Origin: Thiobacillus sp. | GTDB lineage: Bacteria > Pseudomonadota > Gammaproteobacteria > Burkholderiales > Thiobacillaceae | DNA: 64,000 bases | Assembly (NCBI GenBank): GCA_024235835.1 | Contig: JACKLQ010000001.1 | Location: forward strand, 806,001-870,000 | Direction: 5' to 3' | Shown here: positions 40,041 through 50,423 of the stretch, in pieces | Layout: every line of letters starts with the position of its first letter | How positions within the stretch are numbered: position 1 is the first letter of the stretch | The notes under the pieces: generated by a model | Databases searched by the model: none | What the model was told of the DNA's origin: nothing | What the model saw: the letters and a program-made list of their open reading frames with translations, nothing else | Translations under genes and position numbers: made by a program

Positions 40041-42959
40041 ATGAAACCGGGCGAACACAAAACCGTCCAGGCCCGCATCCTCGGCTACGCCGAGGCCATC
40101 GGCTGGACGCTTGTGCCCCGTGAGGAAGCCGAGCGGCGGCGCGGATTTGATCCGGACGTGCCGCCGGCCGAGCGCGCCAAGAACCGCTCGCTTTTTTTCG
40201 ACGACCTGCTCGACGCCAGGCTGCGGGAATTCAATCCGCGCTACGCCGAGGCCGAGGGCGCCTTGCTTGGGGCTTTCCGCCATCTGCACGCCGACATCTA
40301 CGGCAACCGGGAATTCGTCGAGCATCTGCGCAACCGGGGCAAGTTCTTCGACCACGAGGAGAAGCGCGAGCGCGACCTGATGCTGATCGATTACGACGAT
40401 CCGGCGCGCAATGTTTATGAAGTCACCGAGGAGTGGGCCTTTCACAACGGCCACTATGGCACGCGGGAGGATGTGGTCTTTCTAATCAACGGCATCCCCG
40501 TGCTGGTGATCGAGTGCAAGAACGCCAACAAGGACGAGGCGATTGCCCTGGGGGTGGACCAGATCCGCCGTTATCACCGCGAGACGCCCGAGCTGTTCGT
40601 GTCGCAACAGTTGTTCACCGCCACCGATGCCATCGGCTTTTCTTACGGGGTGAGCTGGAACACGGTGCGGCGGAACATCTTCAACTGGAAGGACGGGGAA
40701 GTCGGGAAATTAGAAGCCAAGGTGAAGGGCTTCTGCGCCATTCCGCAGGTGCTCGGCTTTCTGAAGGACTACATCGTCTTTGCCGAGAAGGACGAGGAAC
40801 TCAACAAATACATCCTGCGCCAGCACCAGACCGGCGCGGTGGAGGCGGCCGTCGGCCGCGCCCTCGATCCCAAACGCACGCGCGGCCTGGTCTGGCACAC
40901 CCAGGGCAGCGGCAAGACCTTCACCATGATCAAGGCGGCGGAGCGGCTGTTCCGCGCGCCCGGGGCGGACAAGCCCACCGTGCTGCTGATGATCGACCGC
41001 AACGAGCTGGAAGATCAGATGCTCAAGAACCTCGCCGCGCTGGGGCTGGGCAACCTGGAGCACGCCAGCAGCATCGCCCGGCTCAACCAGCTCCTGCGCG
41101 ACGACTACCGGGGCATCATCGTGACGATGATCCACAAGTTCCGCGACATGCCGGCGAACCTGAACACGCGCGCGAACATCTACGTCCTGATCGACGAAGC
41201 CCACCGCACCACCGGCGGCGACCTCGGCAACTTCCTCATGGCCGGCCTGCCGAACGCGAGCTTCCTCGGCTTCACCGGCACGCCGGTGGACAAGACCGTC
41301 TACGGCAAGGGCACCTTCAAGACCTTCGGCTGCGAGGATGACCAGGGCTACCTGCACAAGTATTCCATCGCCGACAGCATCGAGGACGGCACCACGCTGC
41401 CGCTCTACTACCAGCTCGCGCCCAACGAAATGCTGGTGCCCCACGAGACCCTGGACAAGGAGTTCCTGTCGCTGGCCGAAGCCGAAGGCGTGGCCGACAT
41501 CGAGGAGCTGAACAAGATTCTCGAACGGGCGGTGAACCTGAAGAATTTCCTCAAGGGCAAGGAGCGGATTCAGCAAGTGGCGCAATTCGTCGCGGAACAC
41601 TATCGCCAGAACGTCGAGCCGCTGGGCTACAAGGCTTTCCTGGTCGGCGTCGACCGCGAAGCCTGCGCCCATTACAAACACGCCCTCGATCAGTTTTTGC
41701 CGCCCGAGTATTCCGAAGTGGTCTACACCGGCAGCAACAACGATTCCAAGCTGCTGAAGGAATTCCATCTCGATCCGAAGCGGGAGCGGCAGATTCGCAA
41801 GAGCTTCGGCAAGCTCGACCAGATGCCGAAGATCCTCATCGTCACCGAGAAGCTACTCACCGGCTTTGACGCGCCGGTGCTCTATGCCATGTATCTCGAC
41901 AAGCCGATGCGCGACCACACCCTGCTACAGGCCATCGCCCGGGTGAATCGCCCCTACGAGAACGAGGCGCAGGAGATGGTGAAGCCGCATGGCTTCGTGC
42001 TGGATTTCGTTGGCATCTTCGACAAGCTGGAAAAGGCGCTGGCCTTCGACAGCGACGAGATCAACGCCATCGTCAAGGACCTGAAGCTCTTGAAGGTGCT
42101 GTTCAAGAACAAGGTGGAGTCCAGGGCGCCGGACTACCTGGGCCTGATCGAGCGCAACTTCGACGACAAGGATGTGGACACCCTCATCGAGCATTTCCGC
42201 GACCCCGAGCGGCGCAAGGCGTTCTTCAAGGAGTACAAGGAGATCGAGATGCTCTACGAGATCATCTCGCCCGATGCCTTCCTGCGCCCGTTCATTGACG
42301 ACTATGGCACCTTGACGGCGATCTATCAGGTCGTCCGCAAGGCCTACACCCGGACCGTGTTGGTGGACCGCGAGTTTCAGGCCAAGACCAACCATCTGGT
42401 GCAGCAGAAGGTCGGCAGTTATGGCGTGGGCGGGTTGGGCGAGATGGTCGCGATCGACGGCAACACCATCGAGCTGATCAAGAACAAGCCCGGCGGGGAT
42501 GGCACCAAAGTCATCAACCTGATCAAGAGCATTGAAAAGCTGGCGCAGGAAAACAGCGACGATCCTTACCTCATCGCCATGGTGGAGCGCGCGCGGGCGG
42601 TGCAGGAGAGCTTCGAGCAGCGCCAGACCAGCACGGCCGAGGCCCTGGCCGAATTGCTGCGCGAGGTAGAAGGCAATGAAACGCGGAAGAAGGAGCAGGC
42701 CGAAAAGTCCTTCGATGGCCTGACCTATTTTGTCTACCGCAGCCTGCTCGACGCGAAGATTGAGAACGCCGAGGCGGTCAGCCGCAAGATTCGCCACGCC
42801 TTCACCGAGTTTCCGAACTGGAAGCGCAGCGAAAAGGAAATTCGGGAACTCCGGAAGAAAGTCACCTTTGCCATCAATGCCGAAACGGACGACCTGGAGC
42901 GAGTGACGGCGCTGGTGGAAGAACTGTTTACGCTGCTGGAAAAGGCGGACCGGATTTAA
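40041..42959 (+). CDS. hsdR: Type I restriction endonuclease subunit
   Basis: 972 residues. Domains: PD-(D/E)xK nuclease (VVFLINGIPVLVIECKN near 148-164), SF2 helicase with Walker A TQGSGKT near 288, DEAH-box IDEAHRTTGG near 385 and FTGTPVDKTVYG, then a C-terminal coupling domain from about 700. It translocates and cleaves DNA when the HsdS target is unmethylated. Complete, unlike the copy at 37931. It is separated from hsdM and hsdS by rhuM, Gabija and hipBA genes, so the restriction system is dispersed but each subunit is intact. Confidence 0.95.
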   Translation: MKPGEHKTVQARILGYAEAIGWTLVPREEAERRRGFDPDVPPAERAKNRSLFFDDLLDARLREFNPRYAEAEGALLGAFRHLHADIYGNREFVEHLRNRGKFFDHEEKRERDLMLIDYDDPARNVYEVTEEWAFHNGHYGTREDVVFLINGIPVLVIECKNANKDEAIALGVDQIRRYHRETPELFVSQQLFTATDAIGFSYGVSWNTVRRNIFNWKDGEVGKLEAKVKGFCAIPQVLGFLKDYIVFAEKDEELNKYILRQHQTGAVEAAVGRALDPKRTRGLVWHTQGSGKTFTMIKAAERLFRAPGADKPTVLLMIDRNELEDQMLKNLAALGLGNLEHASSIARLNQLLRDDYRGIIVTMIHKFRDMPANLNTRANIYVLIDEAHRTTGGDLGNFLMAGLPNASFLGFTGTPVDKTVYGKGTFKTFGCEDDQGYLHKYSIADSIEDGTTLPLYYQLAPNEMLVPHETLDKEFLSLAEAEGVADIEELNKILERAVNLKNFLKGKERIQQVAQFVAEHYRQNVEPLGYKAFLVGVDREACAHYKHALDQFLPPEYSEVVYTGSNNDSKLLKEFHLDPKRERQIRKSFGKLDQMPKILIVTEKLLTGFDAPVLYAMYLDKPMRDHTLLQAIARVNRPYENEAQEMVKPHGFVLDFVGIFDKLEKALAFDSDEINAIVKDLKLLKVLFKNKVESRAPDYLGLIERNFDDKDVDTLIEHFRDPERRKAFFKEYKEIEMLYEIISPDAFLRPFIDDYGTLTAIYQVVRKAYTRTVLVDREFQAKTNHLVQQKVGSYGVGGLGEMVAIDGNTIELIKNKPGGDGTKVINLIKSIEKLAQENSDDPYLIAMVERARAVQESFEQRQTSTAEALAELLREVEGNETRKKEQAEKSFDGLTYFVYRSLLDAKIENAEAVSRKIRHAFTEFPNWKRSEKEIRELRKKVTFAINAETDDLERVTALVEELFTLLEKADRI

Positions 42960-42990
42960 CGTGAAATACCACAGAAGCTCAGATGGCTAA

Positions 42991-43048
42991 CCCTCTCCCG
43001 CGCTGCCGCGCACCCCTCCCCCCCGGGGGGAGGGGCTGGGGGAGAGGG
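42991..43048. repeat. GC-rich palindromic repeat after hsdR
   Basis: Outer arms CCCTCTCCC (42991-42999) and GGGAGAGGG (43040-43048) enclose a second palindrome CCCCTCCCCCC/GGGGGGAGGGG (43013-43035). It lies between hsdR and the metallopeptidase gene and may act as a terminator or be a REP-type element. Confidence 0.65.
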
Positions 43049-43117
43049 AAGGTTGGCGGTAGATTTCATCATCAGGGGAGCAGACTGAACGTAAATGACT
43101 GCATTAAAGTTGGCGCG

Positions 43118-43453
43118 ATGAAGGCACTCGATCACAAAGGCCAGTTCAAACAGCGCGTCCGCCACTGGGCCGACAAGCTGGACGTCAAGATCGTCTGGCT
43201 GGGGGTACGGCCGATGCGCAACAAATGGGCCTCGTGTTCCACTGCCGGCCATTTGAATTTCAGCGACGAATTGCCTGCCCTGAAGCCCGAGCTATGGGAC
43301 TACGTGATCGTCCACGAACTGCTCCACTTCTCTGTTCCCAACCACGGAAAGCTCTGGAAAAGCCTGATGCGCTCGCACCTGGGCGACTATGAAGCCCATG
43401 AAGGCGAGTTGAAGCGGATCGCGGGTACCAGGGCGCCGCAGCGTAAGTGCTGA
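43118..43453 (+). CDS. YgjP/DUF45 (M48-like) metallopeptidase of restriction loci
   Basis: 111 residues. YVIVHELLHFSVPNHGKLW carries the zinc motif HExxH with the third ligand histidine. VRPMRNKWASCSTAGHLNF is the second signature (W-x-S-C-S). Short YgjP-type proteins commonly follow hsdR in type I restriction loci; their function there is not established. The ATG at 43118 is chosen because upstream in-frame sequence is the palindromic repeat. The diverged, longer family member at 54717-55424 is a separate gene. Confidence 0.82.
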   Translation: MKALDHKGQFKQRVRHWADKLDVKIVWLGVRPMRNKWASCSTAGHLNFSDELPALKPELWDYVIVHELLHFSVPNHGKLWKSLMRSHLGDYEAHEGELKRIAGTRAPQRKC

Positions 43454-43648
43454 ATTATTGTTGCCGAGCGCTGGCGTAGGCCATCAGGCAGGAATCTGAT
43501 TGCAGAGCAGCCAGTCGTATGACAACTCAGGGTGATCAGCGAAGAACAGCAGTAGGTTCGATCCTGCCGAATCTGAATACGCCTTATAGCTGCCGTTAAC
43601 CCGTAAGACGCGGACAGCCAGGGTTCAATCAAGGCCGCCTTTCGGTCG

Positions 43649-43911
43649 TCATTTATCACAGCGGCCACCACCACACAGAACCCCCTTCCCTGCCCTGCCC
43701 AGCCTGCGTATCGCCGCCTCCCGCTTCGTCGCCTCGCCCCGGCTAGGGGCCTCTTCGAAGTAGGCCAGGCTGACGGGCCTGCGGCTGCGGGTATAGCGGG
43801 CGCCCAGACGATCGCTGGCGTTGTGTTCCTCCAGGCGTCGCTCCACGTCGGTGGTGATGCCGGTATAGAAGCTGCCGTCGGCGCAACGCAGGATGTAAAC
43901 GAACCAGGCGC

Positions 43912-43915
<4 letters not shown>
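43649..43915 (-). CDS. GIY-YIG nuclease-superfamily protein (YhbQ type)
   Basis: 88 residues. VYILRCADGSFYTGITTDVERRLEEHN is the GIY-YIG motif in its YhbQ form, with the Arg of the active site and a C-terminal Glu in EEAPSRGEATKREAAI. YhbQ-type proteins are minimal nuclease domains with poorly defined role. It overlaps the phosphomannomutase gene by 4 bases. Confidence 0.88.
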
Positions 43916-45354
<1,439 letters not shown>

Positions 45355-45397
45355 GCTTGTCTCCCGGATTGCATAAACGTAGGGTGTGGATTCTAGG

Positions 45398-45480
45398 ATG
45401 AAACGACCCCCTGACTCGCGCTGCTCGCTTCCCCCCGAGGGGGGAGGTCAGTTCCTTCGGAACGGCCGTGCGGAACTGAC
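45398..45480. repeat. GC-rich structured repeat with covarying stem, copy C
   Basis: Begins ATGAAACGACC, has CCCCCCGAGGGGGG, then a stem with arms GTCAGTTCC (45447-45455) and GGAACTGAC (45472-45480). It is related to copies A and B at 11849 and 14517. It lies between divergent phosphomannomutase and pyruvyl transferase-like genes. Confidence 0.75.
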
Positions 45481-45512
45481 ATCTGCGGCATGACAGGTCA
45501 GCGTTCAACCCC

Positions 45513-46625
45513 ATGACGGATACGCCCCTCATCCTGTTCGGCGCCTTCGACCGGCACAACTTCGGCGATCTGCTCCTGGCCCACGTGGCTGCGTCCACGC
45601 ACCAGGACAGTCCGCTGGTGTTTGCCGGCGTGGCAGCGCGGGACCTGAGGCCCTGGGGCGGCCATGCCGTGCAGGCCATCGCGGATTTGGCCCGGGAATG
45701 GGGAGACCGCCCGGCGGACCTCTGCCACGTGGGGGGAGAAATTCTTACCTGCTCCCTGTATGAAGCCGCCGTCATGGTGCTGCCCCCGGAGGAGGCCAGT
45801 GAGGCCATCGCCCGTTACGACCGGAACCTTCCAGCTCGCCAGTCCTGGGCGGAATCCAGGCTTGGCCTGTCCCAGCGCATCGCCTACATGGTTGCCAGGC
45901 GCCTGTTCCGGAATCCGCGCCGCTTCAGCTACCGCGCCGTGGGCGGGGTAAACCTGCCCGATCTATCCCCGGACGCCCAGGCGGAAGTTCGCGCACGCTT
46001 GAAGGAGGCCGATGTGCTCACCGTGAGGGACCGGGCCACCCTTCATCACCTGGCCGGCTGGGGCATCCCCGCCGATCTGGAGCCCGACCCGGGCGAACAG
46101 GTGGCCGAGCGGTTTGGGAACACCATTGGGCACCATGCCGATCAGGGCGAGCCCGCAGACGTCAGGGCCCGTTTTCCGGATGGATATGTCGCCGTCCAGT
46201 TCAGCGCCGACTTCGGCGACGATGCCACCCTGGCCATCCTGGCGGGGCAGCTGGACGCCCTTGTCCGGGCATCCGGCATGGGGATCTGCCTGTTCCGGGC
46301 GGGGGCGGCCCCCTGGCATGACGACGAGGCCGTCTACCGTCGCCTCATGGGCCACATGGTAACCGGCCAGGTCCGGATGTTCGGCTCACTGCACCTTTGG
46401 GACATCTGCGCCCTTCTCTCCCGGGCCCGGGCCTATTGCGGCTCCAGCCTCCACGGTCGCATCGTGGCCCGGGCCTTCGGGGTGCCCGGCGTGAGCCTGG
46501 TGCGCCAGCCCACAGGAGCCATGGACAAGGCGAGGGCCTACTGCCTTACCTGGGGTGACCGGCAGGAGGAACGATGCGTGGGCGTGGCAAACCTGATGGC
46601 TGCCTTGAACCCCTTCATCGGATAA
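45513..46625 (+). CDS. Polysaccharide pyruvyl transferase-family protein
   Basis: 370 residues. ILFGAFDRHNFGDLLLAHV is the N-terminal nucleotide-fold signature, VLTVRDRATLHHLAGWGI the middle and AYCGSSLHGRIVARAFGVPGVSL the C-terminal signature of the pyruvyl transferase (CsaB/EpsO) family. It would add pyruvate ketals to a surface glycan. It is a lone plus-strand gene; no other polysaccharide cluster is near except the phosphomannomutase upstream. Confidence 0.85.
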   Translation: MTDTPLILFGAFDRHNFGDLLLAHVAASTHQDSPLVFAGVAARDLRPWGGHAVQAIADLAREWGDRPADLCHVGGEILTCSLYEAAVMVLPPEEASEAIARYDRNLPARQSWAESRLGLSQRIAYMVARRLFRNPRRFSYRAVGGVNLPDLSPDAQAEVRARLKEADVLTVRDRATLHHLAGWGIPADLEPDPGEQVAERFGNTIGHHADQGEPADVRARFPDGYVAVQFSADFGDDATLAILAGQLDALVRASGMGICLFRAGAAPWHDDEAVYRRLMGHMVTGQVRMFGSLHLWDICALLSRARAYCGSSLHGRIVARAFGVPGVSLVRQPTGAMDKARAYCLTWGDRQEERCVGVANLMAALNPFIG

Positions 46626-46662
46626 GGCTAATGCCTGCGCTGACGCGCTACCGGTGCACGCC

Positions 46663-47037
46663 CTAATTGCAACCGTCCTGGCTTTCCTGGGCGCAGGTTC
46701 GCCCGTCCCCCCACACCGCGCCCTCGAAGTTGGCCGCCTTCAGGTAGGCGCCCTGGAGCTCGGCGTCCGTCAGGTCGGCGCCCCGCAGGTTGGCGTCCCA
46801 GAGATAGGTGCTGTACATGTAGGCGCCCCGGAGATTGGCCCCGGACAAGTCGGTGCCTTGGAGGTTGGTGTGCTCCAGGTTTGCCCGCAGCAGGTTGGCG
46901 CCGGCCAGGTCCAGGCCCCGCTTGTCGCAGCCGGACCAGTCCACGAAGGGCTCCGGGGGATCAAAACAACCCGCATTGGCGTGGCAGGCGAAACCAAGCA
47001 ACAGCGGTGAAACAAGGGAATGTCGCGAATTGAGCAT
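46663..47037 (-). CDS. Exported pentapeptide-repeat protein
   Basis: 124 residues with a short signal peptide (SPLLLGFACHANAG, cut near residue 22). Residues about 42-108 contain a run of A(N/D)LXX repeats (LDLAGANLLRANLEHTNLQG and so on), predicted to form a right-handed beta-helix. Cysteines near both ends may form disulfides. Periplasmic location is expected; function unknown. A/T-rich sequence upstream (47046-47215) is probably its promoter. Confidence 0.8.
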   Translation of the reverse strand: MLNSRHSLVSPLLLGFACHANAGCFDPPEPFVDWSGCDKRGLDLAGANLLRANLEHTNLQGTDLSGANLRGAYMYSTYLWDANLRGADLTDAELQGAYLKAANFEGAVWGDGRTCAQESQDGCN

Positions 47038-47215
47038 GTGGCCACCCCGGTTCTGTTTGTTTATTCCGAGGCTTATGTATAGCAGTGTATTCCCCCGATC
47101 CCAGCTTCCTATTACTTATGAATTAGGTAATTTACCTTGCGTATTTCAGCCCACAAACCGTGGCCTGATCCTTCGGGCGGCAAGGGTTGGTGGATTGGAA
47201 AAACAGTACAGACGG

Positions 47216-48673
47216 CTAACCGCTTCGCAAGCGCTGCTGCACCAGGTCCCGCAAGACGGCCAGTTGTCCGAGTGCCTCCTTGCTGAGCTTGGAGTCGTTC
47301 TGTTGCTGTCCGTAGAACAGTCCCAGGGGATTTCCCTCGGTTCCGGTCATGGGCAGGAGAAAGAATGGGTGCAGGCCATAGGCCAGGACCCAGTCGGGGA
47401 AGTGGGGAGCGATCTTGGGATCCCGGGGATTGTCGATGTAGATGTCCAGCTTCCTGGCCAGGGCGATGTGGGCCAGGTCGCTGCCGGCCTTGGCCGCCAG
47501 GGTGAAGTCCTCGAGCCGGTTGGGCTTGCGGGAGGAGCGGGTGGCCGTCACCCGGTAGATCTGCTTGCCTGCGTCCAGGACGAACACCGCCGCCCGCCCC
47601 AGGTCCAGAGCGGTGAGGGCCACTTCCAGTGCGATGCGCTGGGCCTCCAGGCTGGACTCCCCCTCGGCCAGGGCCTGGCGCAAATCCTGTACGCCGGCCT
47701 TCAGCCTGGCCAGGGGATCGGTTTTAGCTGCCTGGGCGGCGACGGGCGGGTGTCGGGGCTCCACCAGAATGGCGGCCAGCATGGGTTCCGACGTGGCTTC
47801 GTCCGTGGCGGCCCTGGCCGCCTTGACCATCTCGTCGGTTTCCAGTCCAAGGGCGGGCCCGAACTCGGCCGCCAGCACGGTCAGCCGCTCCTCGGAGATT
47901 TCCTGCTGGCTGGAAACGACCAGATCCGCTGATCGGTCAGAGAACAGGGTCACGGCCAACAGCCATTCCTCGCCCTGAGCCGCGGCCGCGACATCTTCCG
48001 TCGCCATGGTGTTGACGATCCTGGCCGGCAGACGCCACTGACGGGCCACGTTGACGCCCACGTCCTGCAGCGTCATGCCCAGTATCCGTGCAGCCGCCAC
48101 ATCCTCGTCCTCGCCGCTTGCCACAGCCTGGCGGATGCGCTGCCACTCATCGGGCATGTAAAAACTCGCCAGCAATCGTCCCATGCGGTGCAGCAGGGCG
48201 CAGACGATGCCCATCTCGCCGTTGCGGATGCCCGCCATGGCAACCACCGAGCCGGCCACCGAACCCGCCAGCAGGCTATGTGCCAATTCCCTTTCCGCGG
48301 ACCGGGACTCGGAGGCCACCTGCCCCATGGCGCCGATGAGCTTGACGCCCAGGGCCAGGTGGCCCACGGCTTCATACCCCAGCACCTGGACCGCGTGGGA
48401 CACGGTGGCCACGCCCTGGCCAATGGGGGCGTACATGGCGGAGTTGGCCAGGCGCAGCACCTTCTGGGTCAGGGACACGTCGGCCAGGACGGCGTCCACC
48501 AGGGGCGTGGTGTCATCCACGCTGCGCTCAAGGGCGTCCATGATGGTGGCCACGGACTGGTCCAGGGCCGGAAAGCCCCCGCCCTCCCCCATGCGCTGCA
48601 TGATGCGCGCCGTCACAGCTGCCGCATCACCGCCCGGCGGCGTTTGGGCAACGTCGGCCGTGTCCCGGGTCAT
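47216..48673 (-). CDS. HDOD-domain protein with C-terminal GAF-like region
   Basis: 485 residues. The HDOD domain covers about 30-240 (TPLVDAVLADVSLTQKVLRLANSAMYAP). A C-terminal stretch from about 330 (RIALEVALTALDLGRAAVFVLDAG) looks like a GAF sensor domain. The ATG at 48673 overlaps the stop of the upstream GGDEF/EAL gene (ATGA); another ATG lies 6 bases upstream. A c-di-GMP-linked signalling role is likely because of that coupling. Confidence 0.82.
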   Translation of the reverse strand: MTRDTADVAQTPPGGDAAAVTARIMQRMGEGGGFPALDQSVATIMDALERSVDDTTPLVDAVLADVSLTQKVLRLANSAMYAPIGQGVATVSHAVQVLGYEAVGHLALGVKLIGAMGQVASESRSAERELAHSLLAGSVAGSVVAMAGIRNGEMGIVCALLHRMGRLLASFYMPDEWQRIRQAVASGEDEDVAAARILGMTLQDVGVNVARQWRLPARIVNTMATEDVAAAAQGEEWLLAVTLFSDRSADLVVSSQQEISEERLTVLAAEFGPALGLETDEMVKAARAATDEATSEPMLAAILVEPRHPPVAAQAAKTDPLARLKAGVQDLRQALAEGESSLEAQRIALEVALTALDLGRAAVFVLDAGKQIYRVTATRSSRKPNRLEDFTLAAKAGSDLAHIALARKLDIYIDNPRDPKIAPHFPDWVLAYGLHPFFLLPMTGTEGNPLGLFYGQQQNDSKLSKEALGQLAVLRDLVQQRLRSG

Positions 48674-50382
48674 GTGCATACCTTCCACTCTCCTGACTCC
48701 ACCTTGCCGCCCAATTCCTGGGCCGCGACGGGGCGACCCAGCAGATACCCCTGGACAAGCTTGCACCCCTTGTCCACCAGCAGTTGCAACTGGGACTCTG
48801 TCTCTACGCCTTCGGCCACCACGGCCAGGTCCAGTTCCCTGGCCAGGCCCAGGATCACGGAAACGATGGCCAGGTCGTTGCCGTCCCGGTCCAGTTCGGC
48901 GACGAAGGAACGGTCGATCTTCAGCGTGGATAGGGGGAAACGCTTGAGATAGGCCAGGGAGGAGTAGCCCGTGCCAAAGTCGTCCACCGAAATGCCCACA
49001 CCCAGTTCCCGCAACCGCTCCAGCAGGACCTTGCTTTCTTCCGCATCCCGCATCAGGGTGCCTTCCGTGATTTCCAGGGTCAGGCAATTCGCGGGCAGGC
49101 CGGATTCCGACAGGGCACTACGCACCATGGTGACCACATCGCCGTGGCCGAACTGGACGGGAGAAAGGTTCACGGACATGTGCATGGGGCGACCCCAGGC
49201 CTTGGTCCAGGCCGCGGCCTGGTGGCAGCTGGCCCGCAACGACCAGGCGCCGAGAAAACCGATCAGGCCGTTGCGTTCCGCCAGGGGAATGAATTCCGCG
49301 GGAGAAACGAACCCCTCGCCCGGGCGATGCCAGCGCATGAGGGCTTCTGCATAGACCATTTCACGGCTGGCGGCCCGGCAGATGGGCTGGTAGTACATCT
49401 CGAACTCGCCATTTTGGACGGCCGTGTACATCCGCTCCTCCAGGGAAATCTCCCTGCTGGCCCGCTCCCCGCCGCCGGAACGGTAGAACTGCCAACGGTT
49501 GCGTCCCCCCGCCTTTGCCGAGGCCAGGGCGATGTCCGCGTACTTGAGCAGTTGTTCCCCATCGCCCGCATGTTCCGGGTACAGGGCGATGCCGATGCTG
49601 GCGGTGAGGTGCAGGTGCCTCTCCCCCAGGTGGTACGGGCGCTGGATGCTGGCGAGGACCTTGCGGGCCACCTGGGACACGGCCTCCTGGTCATGGGGCC
49701 CGGCCAGGATAAGGACGAAATCGTCGCTGCCCGACCTGGCCACCAGGTCGGAAGCGCGCAACTGGGCGGTGAGCCGGGACGCGGTCTCCACCAGCAACTG
49801 GTCACCCATGCCATGGCCCAGGGCGTCGTTGACCTTCTGGAAGCCGTCCAGGTCCAGGTGCATGAGGGCGAAGCCGCTTCGCTGGGGCAGGTCTGGCCGC
49901 GTCAACTCGGCGAGCCTGTGCAGGAGCTGGCCGCGGGTGGGCAGGCCGGTGAGGGGATCGGAAGGGAGTGTCTCTGGTTCGCCCGACCTGGCAGCCAGCG
50001 CGTCACCCACGTCCCAGGCCGCGAACAGCAATTCCGTGTGCTTGCCCGCGGCCACCAGGGTGAGGACGCGGCAAGTGGCGGTGACCCGGTTTCCATCCTG
50101 GCGAATGAGGCGGAGGGTCAGGGCCTGGCGCTCCCCGCCGGGAGGCTGGGCCAGAACCTGGCCCAGGAGTGGCCGGTCCTCCGGCAACACCACCGAGGCC
50201 AGGTCGTCGCCCTTGTTGAAGAAGTGCTCCCCGTAGCCTAGCCACTCCGCGCCCTGCCTGGACACGAACAGGATCCTCCCCTCGGGGGAGACCCGGGCCA
50301 GAAAGTCCGCGAGGCGGTCCGCCAGGCGCTCGTGGCCCGTGGGCGCCTTGTGCGCATCAGGAGGCACTGGGAGTGTGTTCAA
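48670..50382 (-). CDS. PAS-GGDEF-EAL protein, degenerate GGDEF and intact EAL
   Basis: 570 residues. A PAS domain is at about 20-130, a GGDEF domain at about 140-300 and an EAL domain at about 320-560. The GGDEF motif is changed to GSDDF, so diguanylate cyclase activity is doubtful. The EAL domain has EALMRW, NLSPVQF, EITEG and DDFGTGYSSLAYLKRF, so c-di-GMP phosphodiesterase activity is likely. The start is uncertain: TTG 50382 has no good ribosome-binding site and GTG 50367 is an alternative. It is co-translated with the HDOD gene. Confidence 0.87.
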   Translation of the reverse strand: MNTLPVPPDAHKAPTGHERLADRLADFLARVSPEGRILFVSRQGAEWLGYGEHFFNKGDDLASVVLPEDRPLLGQVLAQPPGGERQALTLRLIRQDGNRVTATCRVLTLVAAGKHTELLFAAWDVGDALAARSGEPETLPSDPLTGLPTRGQLLHRLAELTRPDLPQRSGFALMHLDLDGFQKVNDALGHGMGDQLLVETASRLTAQLRASDLVARSGSDDFVLILAGPHDQEAVSQVARKVLASIQRPYHLGERHLHLTASIGIALYPEHAGDGEQLLKYADIALASAKAGGRNRWQFYRSGGGERASREISLEERMYTAVQNGEFEMYYQPICRAASREMVYAEALMRWHRPGEGFVSPAEFIPLAERNGLIGFLGAWSLRASCHQAAAWTKAWGRPMHMSVNLSPVQFGHGDVVTMVRSALSESGLPANCLTLEITEGTLMRDAEESKVLLERLRELGVGISVDDFGTGYSSLAYLKRFPLSTLKIDRSFVAELDRDGNDLAIVSVILGLARELDLAVVAEGVETESQLQLLVDKGCKLVQGYLLGRPVAAQELGGKVESGEWKVCT

Positions 50383-50423
50383 GGTTCGGGTCCGGCTGGT
50401 ATGGGTCCGCGCTCAACGCACGG

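Noticed and set aside
43555..43566. tRNA-like T-arm GGTTCGATCCTG
   Set aside because: Only three or four base pairs can form, and no anticodon or acceptor stem can be found around it.
47046..47215. Small gene in the A/T-rich gap between the pentapeptide-repeat and HDOD genes
   Set aside because: No start with ribosome-binding site and reading frame of useful length; it is more likely a promoter region.
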